A DNA stretch of 31,830 bases from a virus, in the IMG/VR virus record IMGVR_UViG_3300030107_005800, positions 1 through 31,830 of that record; one strand, 5' to 3'. Below are positions 26,501-31,169 of the stretch, one piece after another. The notes below the pieces were generated by a model, which was given only the letters and a program-made list of their open reading frames with translations, was not told the origin of the DNA and ran no database searches. Positions within the stretch are counted from its first letter, which is position 1. Each line of letters starts with the position of its first letter. The translations under genes were made by a program, and so were the position numbers.

Positions 26501-27502
26501 TACAGAAATTACAGAAGATCCAATAGCAACAGTTTGTAGACATTTAGATGCAGGTGTAATTGTAAAATCACCCTGTATTGTAGAAGCAGAATCATCATAA
26601 CCAAGAAAAAGAGAAATTCTAAAATACTGCTTATTTTCAGTTAAAGCTACTCCAACCCTACTAAATGCTTCAACTTCAGAAATTGCTGCATTAGTATCAG
26701 AATCTGATTCTTTAAATAAAGTTTGACCAACTAATTTTAAAGGATCACCTGAAATTACATCGGCTATTACGATTTCTCTTCTAATAAAATTAGCTGATGA
26801 AGGTTTAAGTAAATAATCTTCTAAATTGACAATTTTAGGGGTTTCACCATAAAGAACATTAAATAAAATCCTATAAGATTCTTCAGTTCCTTTAGATTCA
26901 TATAATGACCTTGCTTCTTTTATAAAATTACCTGCATTTACACCATCTGCAAAATCAACCTGTTCTAATCCTGGTGTTAAGGTAGATTTCTGTTTTTTAT
27001 AAAATTCTTTAAGGAATAAAGAACTCAAATTCGTTATTTGTGAATCATTTGAATGTTCTTCTGCTGTAGTATCACTAAAAACCAAGTCTCCTTGATTTAA
27101 TACTTGATGATAACTGGTAATACCACAAAATCCCCTAATACACCCCGTAAATGTGTTAGTAGTTAATCCTGTATATGTAATAACTTCATCATCAATTTTT
27201 AATAATCCATATTCATTCGGAAATCCTTTAGTACTACTGACATTTATCGTAGTAGCACCTGTAGTAGTAATACCTACAGTTGTAGTGTTATCAACCACTA
27301 CATCTGGTGTTAAATTATCTAATTTTAAATATTGATCTAAATTATCTGTAATATCAACAGGGCCACCCTGATACTCTTGAGAAATATAATATTGCTTTAA
27401 AAAATCTACCGCATTAGGGTTTTCGCTTACTACATATTGCGGAAGTTGATTGTCAATTATTTGCTGAATCTTAACTTTAGATTCAAAACCAGTCTGTATC
27501 AT
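14546..27502 (-). CDS. gp7: Giant gp7-like baseplate wedge protein with YHYH domain
   Basis: The 4318-residue product lies between 6 and 8, the place of T4 gene 7 (1032 residues). Residues about 28-60 and 160-280 (AVDFLKQYYISQEY, FIKEARSLYESKGTEESY, RILFNVLYGE, LVGQTLF) resemble the C-terminal part of T4 gp7 (FYSTKG.EASYKFLFKVLYNE...LVGQTIY). Between them, at 86-133, sits an RG...H module. Residues 1235-1360 form a YHYH-type domain (GWAYDGNPIYGPYGY at 1254-1268, NGRFGKTPEFPDG at 1321-1333, YAYFAT at 1335, FPYF at 1349). Much of the rest is tandem beta modules: GxGY...P units, two more RG...H modules (about 1545-1590 and 3096-3155), FTC...YPR modules (3385-3690), and NVIQ.P modules (about 3055, 3248, 3866). 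The frame is uninterrupted. It is likely a wedge scaffold with a very large peripheral extension; the role of the extension is unknown. Confidence 0.83.
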   Translation of the reverse strand: MIQTGFESKVKIQQIIDNQLPQYVVSENPNAVDFLKQYYISQEYQGGPVDITDNLDQYLKLDNLTPDVVVDNTTTVGITTTGATTINVSSTKGFPNEYGLLKIDDEVITYTGLTTNTFTGCIRGFCGITSYHQVLNQGDLVFSDTTAEEHSNDSQITNLSSLFLKEFYKKQKSTLTPGLEQVDFADGVNAGNFIKEARSLYESKGTEESYRILFNVLYGETPKIVNLEDYLLKPSSANFIRREIVIADVISGDPLKLVGQTLFKESDSDTNAAISEVEAFSRVGVALTENKQYFRISLFLGYDDSASTIQGDFTITPASKCLQTVAIGSSVISVDSTVGFGQTGNLISDNNTNIKYTSKSIDQFFGCTGIDSEIESTSVVTNDETYYGYEDGDVTKKVKLRLTGVLSKFEQVSKNITIDEGQIISVNNIGDLIENPTLNKTYKEIFANSWIYNTSVRYKLGSVSGTECISLGKVDRSSLKKDDQIEIVLRGTNNVVLGENGGVYVLNIVNGTDITISDSIAWSSTEEYDIRRRINYAGSTIVPLEFNKIISDTQNLYVGNGNTAYVASNSLPSAAISGVTTSFVNTIDLNIQSLVSTGLTQYNSLTEKYGIISFGSSVPFIDGDEVYYNVSSGISTVEPVTYAGLETGRYYVGLVTTNPKQMKLYNSRSFIGDQDNIDLSISSGIGTTVTSHKFTLFSQKSNVIGPQKLLKKFSLDSTINRGTQVKTPTGSIGMMIDGVEITNYKSNDKIYYGPLKTVNVLNGGSDYDVIDLPKLEVSAGSGNTALIQPVISGKISKVYVDPQGFNINSVVSIGVTGGNSTAVLKTLVTKKARVVDFDGRATTNSGGINTSTGYLTFLDDHYFQNHQQVIYQSNGNGGIGIGSFVGDAYLVNSSSYFVNVINNTTVQLYNSRSDSIVGINTVGFAATNLSGVHKFATLPSQKSVTGVEVVESGNFTNRKLIVKPSGISTNYDSITFNNHGFSEGEVVEYSTTGNAISGLTTTNQYKVIKIDEHSFRLANAGLGATIASNYNSGKYVSLGSTGTGYHNFAYPPIIVSLQYIPLGFGTDTQTVESINLTPTVRGEIIDAYLYETGTGYGSSVLNFEKKPIISIKNGKDGQLNPLIVNGRVEAVNLQYGGSEYFSIPDLVITDGSGKGSGAQLRPVITNNKISSVKIVNPGIGYSSIDTTINVVSAGKNALLDVSIRPLSIDINKKYRTSELLLDTGSNLQYSIGGLTEDYIESFGENDTKVSDIIGWAYDGNPIYGPYGYSDPNTDLSVRRMVSGYEIDTSNIIDRPSLNDFAAGFFVEDYKFTNSGDLDQNNGRFGKTPEFPDGIYAYFATLDTNNDPQFPYFVGDAYRSVPLDQNMDQSFDFSQSDLIRNTFPYKVADPNADNDFIIETNEISRQKSIIESVTSGSVEKLDIVSAGDNYKIKDSLTFDSITAGGSGVIAQVSSLKGKDIVNVSTAVSTFSNVVFTWEDENKVKVNISPSHDWENNDNIVISGFSTQLSELNGQHLVGLTTSLASLTYPLESSTVGLTTEIWVSRIPSTVSVGSSLKIGTETLRLLNIYEESNLLKVERGVTGIAHTATSIVSYVPDSFDIGNIGKNVKYFESSANKKTYFNPRQDVGFGTVSGISSTMTFEFGGVDITRDILTQRIYLNNHPFNNNQQVTFNRDGNTSISISTSPTGGKFDLPSIVYISDQGKNTIGIKTGIGTMFSEVYFRDSSGDDKDNYSLESRYPQVRGKVEKIISTVSISTSHNLKRDDNITLNVKPDLSVGIGNSTAINLQKQFDTGYLLVNPIGFNSTGINTITDQINLTSHNLKTGDKVSYYGDLLPSGISSQSYYVYKVDDDSIKLSETYIDSQKNPPATISVGSTGGVSQYLALVNPQLEIIRNNNIVFNLSHSSLKDYNFKLYYDNEFKNEFVSTAGTTFNVVGFGTVGVSSEATSTVNYDNLLPEKLYYNTEKSGSISTSDISVSNYSEITFVNSSYNGSYDIIGIGNTTFDISLEKVPEKLSYNLSECSSLDYTTKSVTATGGISGINILSGGINYKKLPNYVGSSSTQGVGAYVVAKSDSIGNSNKVRILNEGFEYSSDKTLQPQSYISPLIVTENSNTIGIITVTDGGSDYLIPPLIDVVDSISREKIDNGLLEVKLNNTTISSIETLVAPNGLPDSGVELFAVNNSNGVGINTIYSDSTSSFTCYITAPVLGFSTIPFAVNDEVYVEGVVSVVGAGGSGFNSADLGYRFGKVTNYVEAITGSQDAVTIDFTGVTTNTGIAVTNQSSVSVLVNKKDYPTFVVTTQPSQFNIGEKLLSDNIERDLVITSSENDFIKVDGSYRLSVGEVITGKDSGTTGTINQVNENKGRFLVDYMVKKDIGWNDNIGALNLDTQVTPNNDYYQNMSYAVQSSRTFDELRSPVTSLLHTSGLKNFANTGITSISTVGIGSSSFVSSIQDVIEDNRVDTVYNYDFAFDLGVSIGSSTLSAGDLGVNDRSRFIKFGSKRLSPYTDLNSNEVLVIDNIKDQFSNLAGDPSPYLNILKIDSNVSFKNILLRISNPTTTDVQTNDLIILNNGTTSVLLQRDELEDEERIGSFGIIKDAQGDSYLRFTPLPNADDYDYDLKAIESDFTSNNGIGTNSLGFIDLTGSIGVATVDSVAGVTTTTIVSAASTLVNSFFVKNQVTNKSTGEMNYVETYLTHDGTDTFIAEYYTDTHSQRDGYSDTLMGSWKGDLSGSTFSLKYENDSSDEIEYKSNIVGFGSTSFGTDIYRFRSTNQPEGNERTAIYQSNFGVGIGTTTVVSLNKNSFNASHSVVEVSVGSTRAIHQITMNHDTTDVYTQSGPILSNAGDIEVDTRLGIGTFEGVYDSADFVLKFHPEPEFIGDNIQVSSFNKILYTLVDSVNIPNDLTYGGVVDSVNVYYYNALSGNRVDRTSFTLTNDNTPIFAKTFDPSISSIIDIGSGGNTFNIDNHFFRTNEELIYTPGSTFVGVGSTPMLYQSSTGAIDELPSSVFAIRTDADQFQISTTRGGSAVTFIGVGTGNAHQFEMAKSNTKSIITIDNVIQSPLAYVPLSYSLSHNTDDTGTGISTTRTILSISGISSLTSKDTIKIDNEYMKVLNVGVGTTTVGPITGIGTENLIEVERGFVGSAATNHSNSSTINIYRGSFKIVGEKIHFTDAPKGNPQVIKTPSNLNYATSDFNGRVYFRNNYDTNQIYDDISDQFTGIGQTFTLTNSGINTVGLGTSGGNGLVLIGNIFQNPTAENNPNNNFQIIENSGISSVRFTGIRTSLEDPVIINESDVNQNELPRGGLIVSLGSTPGLGYAPAQGAIVYAEKDSEGVINRIVGVATTGPALSITTSTYNNLTGLLEVTTSEEHNFEAGIVNQVRMVGLEFTCGGTFNVYDADYNPSTGDLQLTIGDHYLHIGQNIQIKTSSLRFTCAKDGHATDHDYPRVSDPIAGISTPITATTNSTVTIGVGTAVDPTAGIHTFVSQVISDAVMVKSGYSGITTYFFPSNPSVGIGSTTVVFNIIGTGATNKFTTNVGVNSIPHTYVQGGSVMPWYGNATFGSGYRGSSVAIAVTDVSYTHKFVGAISTTLYANSWVGAAFTAQSASYTPSSGNLVLTIPNHGLTTADTVGIRTGSLTFTCSKDDYATEHTYPRATDPVAGLMTAITAYTSDTLTANVGANQGSGANVTATVGIGGTLIFTIGAGGTDYVNPYFNIPSASYSDLEVTGVSRLGIGATTETGTGLLLNVEIGSGSTVGSSSTYFGVTHWEIARKGYGFKKGDVLAPVGLVTASGLASPLSEFQMTVLDTYSDTFGAWQFGQFDYIDSIKDLQNGSRKRFELRYDGELLSFEVSDATSFRKVNLSNCLLIIINGVIQEPEFAYKFEGGSSFVFTEAPNAADDVTIFFYRGSSESDSSLVSNIYPSIKVGDDVQLDRILNARFNQESRIVESLRTSDTIESNLYGGPGITSEQKSLNWSKQKVDKVINGRIISKSRDSLEPLIFPTAKIIGKLSLTDNEIFVDNVDLFNEENKITGSTPAQGRVVGNTNRVAAALTATVSDTGTISSINIVDGGSGYTSATISVGIPTVGIGTFLQSDGTVGIGSTAAVSATLTDGVITGITTTNVGWGYTQSAVPSVLASFPPFDSELVENITVVKGFSGIVTGIGTTTGNGTSLALKFNLYKNSTGYSDLNINYPIYISNTQIGTGVTSIYDANDRVVGIGTTFLDNIYNVSFEPWDDGANAGVITCNVIDSPQIVGLTSTGSSMDAVGRFSWGRLSGSLTRNNPVAIAVTGLTVDSGLTTFPSIQRRGIGLRDTGALDKFYS
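16440..17450 (-). repeat. Diverged tandem repeat, FTC...YPR module (protein level)
   Basis: Within the gp7-like giant, the pattern SG.L.LTI..H.L......I.T.SL.FTC.KD..AT.H.YPR..DP.AG..T.ITA occurs in full twice, with FTC at residues about 3428 and 3634. A third copy, truncated right after GLEFTC (about 3385), precedes them. The module occurs in many marine phage virion proteins. At DNA level the copies have diverged, so the duplication is old. Confidence 0.7.
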
Positions 27503-27503
27503 A

Positions 27504-29459
27504 TTACTGTCGTATTAATTGTCCGTTAGAATAACTAGAAGTGTAGAAGTCTTTAATAAAGGTGGTGCCTGTTATCTCATCACCAGAACTAATAACATCT
27601 CTCACCATATTTATTTTACTTTTTGAAAGACTTAAATTGAGATACAATTCTTTCAATCCAACCACGTCATTTGATTCGGGTATAGCTTGTATTTCTATAA
27701 TATTACTTGTATTAAAAGTAGAAGTGATATTTATCGTATTTAATATAACTTCACCCTTAATATAATCAACTGTTCCTGCATTTTGAGCAACAACGTTGTA
27801 TACACCCTCATTATCAATTTCGATAAGTGCAATAATACCTCCTTTTAAGTTACTATTAGGAATATCAGTTAAATATACTGTTTTATTACTTCCACTTACC
27901 TTAAATCCAGTAGATTTAATGTTACCACCTGCAGGAATTACATGGAATTGGTTACCATAACACAATTCATATTGAGCAAACTGATTAATAGCTGCTTTTA
28001 AATCTCTTCTAATCTTAACTTTTGTTATATTAGAGGTAATTGCAGTATCTGTATTATCAATTACTTGCTGAATTTTACTATATTTGAATCTTCCACCAAA
28101 TTTGTTCATATCTACCGAATTTCCATAGGCAGTAAGTGAATTAACCACCTGTGTTAGTAAAGAAGAAGGTGATGAAACCTTTGTATTGTCAAAATAGACT
28201 GCAGAATCAATTTCAACATATAACATTTTAAGATCTGTTATTTTTTGATTGATTCCTGATACTGTATATTGCTTTAATTTTGATAAAATCAAAGATTTGT
28301 TAAAATCAGAGACAAATGAACCATTTTTTGGTTTTATACTGATATAAACATTACCAAATTCAGGTGGATCCATTTCTTCACCTCCTACAACCGCAACAGA
28401 TTCAGTATCTGGGTAAATTTGCTTAATTATTGCCTCATAATCTCTGGGTGTAACTGCCCTATATTGGGAGGAATAGATCCGAGGGGCATAATACTTAATT
28501 GAACTCACATCTTCTATGTCAGACCCATTCTGAGATGCCTGGTTGGTGATAACAACAGGTGATTCAGTTAATAAAAGAGTTTGAGATTGTGTTTGATCGG
28601 TATTTAAAGAAATAAATTTTCCAGAAAAGGAAAATGAGTTGTCAAACCCTACACCATTACCTTCTTTACCATCTGTAATGATATATTGAACGGTAATAAC
28701 AGCTTCATTCTCTAATTTTTTACCAATATGACCATCTCCAAATAATAATTCGTATCTTTGGTCTTGTACTTCCTGTATTAAGAATATTTCCGAAGTTCCA
28801 TCAACATTTAATATGTTATTTACTAATGAATACTCATTACCAAGTGCTCCATCGGCATTTCCATCACTTTCACCAGGAGGATTAACATATACTTTAATTG
28901 TAGAGGTATCTATTCCTGTATTATCTAATACAAATCTTTGATCTAACGATGCATCTACCTTAAATGTCTTAGTTAAAAAGGTACCTTCTCTAATATTGAG
29001 ATTTGAGAATGTAGATTGATATCTTCCATTAATAAATTGTATAGGTGATGATACATTCTCTGGAGTAGAGAACACATACGAAGTATCAGATGCATTTCCT
29101 GTGCACACTAAACCTGCCTGTAAGGTTGCTATATTGACTCCAGGGTTAGTGTTTCCGAAGTTAGCAACGAATGTTATCTCTGCTGTTGCTGCCGTCTTAG
29201 AACGTGGTACATATCCAATATTTCTTGCCAATGAAACTACATTTTCTCTCACTGTAGCAGAGTCTAAAAAAGACTCATTTACAATCATATTAGAGTTAAA
29301 TGCAGTAATGTAAGTATTATAAGCTAACGTATCAATTAAAACAGAAAAATTAGACCCCTCAAAGTCAAATCCCGTAAACGTAGAGTTAGCACGGAGATAA
29401 TCTTTGATAGAGGTCTTTATTTGATCAAAATCAAGGTTTTGGAATTTGGTAAAGGGCAT
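27504..29459 (-). CDS. gp6: Baseplate wedge subunit gp6
   Basis: gp6 is the universal baseplate wedge protein (baseplate J-like in simpler phages); in T4 its dimers form the ring around the hub that triggers contraction. The 651 residues compare with T4's 660. Characteristic stretches are the N-terminal DFDQIKTSIKDYLRANSTFTGFDFEGSNFSVLID (given here only as landmarks DYLRAN, DFEGSNFSVLID), then LAYNTYITAFNSNMIVNESF, ARNIGYVPRS, a YELLFGDGHIGKKLENEAVI segment, and APRIYSSQYRAVTPRDYEAI with IYPDTESVAVVGGEE. The last two are the conserved Baseplate_J core. It begins one base after the gp25 stop and is followed one base later by the gp7-like ATG, so all three are co-transcribed from the late promoter upstream of gp25. 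Confidence 0.94.
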   Translation of the reverse strand: MPFTKFQNLDFDQIKTSIKDYLRANSTFTGFDFEGSNFSVLIDTLAYNTYITAFNSNMIVNESFLDSATVRENVVSLARNIGYVPRSKTAATAEITFVANFGNTNPGVNIATLQAGLVCTGNASDTSYVFSTPENVSSPIQFINGRYQSTFSNLNIREGTFLTKTFKVDASLDQRFVLDNTGIDTSTIKVYVNPPGESDGNADGALGNEYSLVNNILNVDGTSEIFLIQEVQDQRYELLFGDGHIGKKLENEAVITVQYIITDGKEGNGVGFDNSFSFSGKFISLNTDQTQSQTLLLTESPVVITNQASQNGSDIEDVSSIKYYAPRIYSSQYRAVTPRDYEAIIKQIYPDTESVAVVGGEEMDPPEFGNVYISIKPKNGSFVSDFNKSLILSKLKQYTVSGINQKITDLKMLYVEIDSAVYFDNTKVSSPSSLLTQVVNSLTAYGNSVDMNKFGGRFKYSKIQQVIDNTDTAITSNITKVKIRRDLKAAINQFAQYELCYGNQFHVIPAGGNIKSTGFKVSGSNKTVYLTDIPNSNLKGGIIALIEIDNEGVYNVVAQNAGTVDYIKGEVILNTINITSTFNTSNIIEIQAIPESNDVVGLKELYLNLSLSKSKINMVRDVISSGDEITGTTFIKDFYTSSYSNGQLIRQ

Positions 29460-29460
29460 T

Positions 29461-29862
29461 TTATCTTGTTGACTCTAAGAGGAATGAATATTCTTGTGCA
29501 GGAAACTCTTGTCCAACAATATCATAATATACCGTTACTTCAAATGTATTTTCGTCTGGTTGTGGATTAACCAATACTCTTACATCATCAATTCTAGGTT
29601 CAAAGTTGTCTAGTGCAACTCCAATTTGTTCCCGAATTGTTGTAGCGGTTCCAAAATCAACAAAATTAAATAGACTATCATAAACGTCAGATCCAAAGAC
29701 AGGATTAAAAAACTTTTCAGTAGGGATAGTTTGAACTATATTACGTACTGATCTGCGAATAGCATCTTCATTTTTTAATACCTTCAGATCATTTGTGATA
29801 GGATGAGGAATAAAGGATAAACTAATATCTTTATATGCTCTTGATATCCTTTTAATAGTCAT
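29461..29862 (-). CDS. gp25: Baseplate wedge subunit gp25 (GPW/gp25 family)
   Basis: gp25 joins gp6 and gp53 in the inner baseplate wedge and contacts the first sheath ring. The 133 residues equal T4's length. Family features are an N-terminal RISRAYKDISLSFIPHPIT, then DAIRRSVRNIVQTIPTEKFFNPVFGSDV, then the GPW/gp25 motif with an EPR core (DNFEPRIDDVRVLV) and a terminal strand VTVYYDIVG. It is the first gene of the first late unit, with a TATAAATA box 19 bases before its ATG. No clear Shine-Dalgarno sequence is visible. Despite the old 'lysozyme-like' name in databases, there is no sign of an active lysozyme site. Confidence 0.95.
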   Translation of the reverse strand: MTIKRISRAYKDISLSFIPHPITNDLKVLKNEDAIRRSVRNIVQTIPTEKFFNPVFGSDVYDSLFNFVDFGTATTIREQIGVALDNFEPRIDDVRVLVNPQPDENTFEVTVYYDIVGQEFPAQEYSFLLESTR

Positions 29863-29880
29863 TGAACAAAGGTTTATATT

Positions 29881-29888
29881 TATTTATA
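29881..29888 (-). promoter_or_regulatory. T4-type late promoter box TATAAATA
   Basis: A perfect TATAAATA on the minus strand, inside GGTATAAATAAATATAAAC, lies in the 42-base spacer between the 48-codon gene and gp25, 19 bases before the gp25 start. The second half (AATATAAA) is a weaker shifted copy. It is expected to drive 25, 6 and the gp7-like giant. Confidence 0.8.
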
Positions 29889-29904
29889 CCCAGTTCTTAA
29901 TATT

Positions 29905-30051
29905 TTATTTTCCTTGGCCTCTTCTTTTCTTACGAGCCGAGTTACGAGAGGTCGCCGCATACTTTGTATGTTTGCCATTTCCTTGACGAGTTTTCTTCGG
30001 GGGTGATTGAATAAAATCCCCTCCACTTACTCCACCACTTGCTTTTGCCAT
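29905..30051 (-). CDS. Small, highly basic conserved phage protein (48 aa)
   Basis: The frame from ATG 30049-30051 to TAA 29905-29907 encodes 48 residues. The N-terminus is glycine- and serine-rich (MAKASGGVSGGDF), followed by QSPPKKTRQGNGKHTKY and a C-terminal SRNSARKKRRGQGK. About a third of its residues are Lys, Arg or His, and there is no hydrophobic core, so it is probably disordered and able to bind nucleic acid or another acidic partner. I recall very similar small genes (GGDF...SPPKKTRQG...K.TSRNSARK) in marine T4-like phages near gp25, which supports it as a real gene. The role is unknown. It starts 2 bases after the upstream stop, so it is co-transcribed with the 55-codon gene. Confidence 0.82.
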   Translation of the reverse strand: MAKASGGVSGGDFIQSPPKKTRQGNGKHTKYAATSRNSARKKRRGQGK

Positions 30052-30053
30052 AA

Positions 30054-30221
30054 TTAGTCTTCTGTGTAAATTTCAGTTTTAATACTATCAGGAGTTGGAG
30101 AACCTGTCTGATAAAATTCAAGAGCATAGTCCTCCATTATATTGAAGTATTCTCCCTGCCCTAGAGCAGTGTATACTTCTTTACCGTTTATAAAGATCTT
30201 ATATAACTCTGGTTTTTTCAT
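30054..30221 (-). CDS. Small acidic conserved phage protein (55 aa)
   Basis: ATG 30219-30221 to TAA 30054-30056 gives 55 residues: MKKPELYKIFINGKEVYTAL, then GQGEYFNIMEDYALEFYQTG, then SPTPDSIKTEIYTED. It has a short strand-strand-helix look and an acidic C-terminus. Similar proteins (MKKPELYKVF..NG.E...EYF..MEDLA..FY.TG.P.P) are, from memory, a recurring small gene of marine T4-like phages. The start lies inside the end of the glycosyltransferase-like gene (23-base overlap, different frame), which suggests coupled translation. Function is unknown. Confidence 0.8.
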   Translation of the reverse strand: MKKPELYKIFINGKEVYTALGQGEYFNIMEDYALEFYQTGSPTPDSIKTEIYTED

Positions 30222-30954
30222 GCCCGACTCTTACACGAGGATCGCACCAAATTTCGAAACCTGCGTCTTTTGCATCAAGACAGAAAGAGACATCTTCTCC
30301 ACACATGTCTTGAACTTCGCCACTTTCGAAAACTTGCATCTTAGGAGCGAACCATGGGTAAGGTAGACCTTCATGTTCGAATACACCGTTCTTAATTAAA
30401 AGCCATCCGAAACCTGTATAATCTACTGTAAATGGTTTTTTACGCTTGGATATACTTTCGATAGTTTCGTGATTCATCACTCCACCGTTGTTACGAAAAT
30501 CATCCTCATCTAACCAATGTGCTACAGAGGTAGTCTTACCATCTTCGGTGCAATACCATCCTGCTGCAATATCCTTCTGCATAAGAATTAATTGCCAGAA
30601 CTTTTCAGTATTAAAAACAATATCGGAATCAATCCATAATTGCCAATCATACTTTAATTTTCCATCCCATGGAATTTGATTTGGGCCTCTGAGAACATTT
30701 GCTCCAAGACACTTACATCTTGCAAAGTTCACCATTGAACTATAATCTTGAGATATCTGAATACTTGCACCACACTGAACAAGATCAAAACAAAGTTGAA
30801 CGAATGCCTTTAAGAAGTTGTAAGAAACTCCTCTACCTGGTAGACAAAAAACTATTGCTTTTCCTTTAACAATATCCTTAGCGTGATCATAATCCCATTC
30901 AGGTCCTTTTGCCACTGTGGGAGTCTTTGCTTTTACTGTAAATCCTTTAGCCAT
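30199..30954 (-). CDS. Glycosyltransferase-like protein (GT-A fold, DxD)
   Basis: The 251-residue protein has the features of a small GT-A type transferase, which moves a sugar from a nucleotide sugar using a divalent metal. A Rossmann-like start is visible at residues 32-40 (KAIVFCLPG). The metal-binding DSD motif is at 109-111 within WQLWIDSDIVF. Then come AAGWYC (130-135), GFGWLLIKNGVFE (181-193), PYPWF (198-202), GEDVSFC (219-225) and a late GH (244-245) that could complete metal binding. The N-terminal 25 residues are extra and lysine-rich. Similar stand-alone genes occur in cyanophage genomes. The acceptor is unknown: virion protein, phage DNA and host envelope are all possible. A sigma70-like promoter just upstream suggests earlier expression than the structural block. 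Confidence 0.75.
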   Translation of the reverse strand: MAKGFTVKAKTPTVAKGPEWDYDHAKDIVKGKAIVFCLPGRGVSYNFLKAFVQLCFDLVQCGASIQISQDYSSMVNFARCKCLGANVLRGPNQIPWDGKLKYDWQLWIDSDIVFNTEKFWQLILMQKDIAAGWYCTEDGKTTSVAHWLDEDDFRNNGGVMNHETIESISKRKKPFTVDYTGFGWLLIKNGVFEHEGLPYPWFAPKMQVFESGEVQDMCGEDVSFCLDAKDAGFEIWCDPRVRVGHEKTRVI

Positions 30955-30976
30955 AACGTTTTGTAATTACATCAAT

Positions 30977-31005
30977 ATCATACAGCATTATATAGTATTT
31001 GTCAA
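30977..31005 (-). promoter_or_regulatory. Sigma70-type promoter (TTGACA, 17 bp, TATGAT)
   Basis: On the minus strand a perfect -35 box TTGACA (31000-31005) is followed after exactly 17 bases by TATGAT (30977-30982), one mismatch from the consensus TATAAT. It ends about 22 bases before the ATG of the glycosyltransferase-like gene. The -35 overlaps the TGA of the 55-codon gene upstream. A host-sigma (early or middle) start is inferred. Confidence 0.7.
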
Positions 31006-31169
31006 TATGAAGATTCTTCGTATTCTTTGTGGGGGTTTTCCGTAATCTCTGAAAATGTTAACTCTGAATTATAGTCTCTATTAAGTAATGGCCATATAAG
31101 TCTAAACTGCATTTCACTAAGTTCTTTAAATATACAACGTTCCTTGAAATATATGTGATATTCCTTCAT
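31002..31169 (-). CDS. Small phage protein (55 aa), partner of AbrB-like gene
   Basis: ATG 31167-31169 to TGA 31002-31004 encodes 55 residues: MKEYHIYFKERCIFKELSEM, then QFRLIWPLLNRDYNSELTFS, then EITENPHKEYEESSY. The start overlaps the AbrB-like stop as ATGA and is preceded by a strong purine-rich ribosome-binding stretch (AAGGAAAGGAAAGA), so translation is coupled and probably efficient. The MK.YHIY.K..C.F..LSE..F...W..LN pattern is one I recall from small genes next to AbrB-like genes in marine T4-like phages. The predicted form is a short beta-hairpin followed by helix. Function is unknown; the arrangement resembles a two-gene regulatory or antitoxin-toxin type pair, but no toxin motif is visible. 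Confidence 0.72.
   Translation of the reverse strand: MKEYHIYFKERCIFKELSEMQFRLIWPLLNRDYNSELTFSEITENPHKEYEESSY

Noticed and set aside
3411-27502. CRISPR array or diversity-generating retroelement as explanation for the many repeats
   Set aside because: The repeats are protein-coding, in frame, diverged and irregular in spacing, unlike CRISPR repeats. No reverse transcriptase or adenine-biased template/variable pair is visible in the window.
29461-29862. Calling gp25 a lysozyme
   Set aside because: The family was once described as having lysozyme activity, but the protein is a structural wedge subunit and no lysozyme catalytic arrangement can be seen.
29942-30127. Minus-strand frame of 61 codons across the two small genes
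   Set aside because: It conflicts with two smaller frames (29905-30051 and 30054-30221) whose proteins I recognise as typical small marine T4-like phage proteins and which tile the region without gaps.
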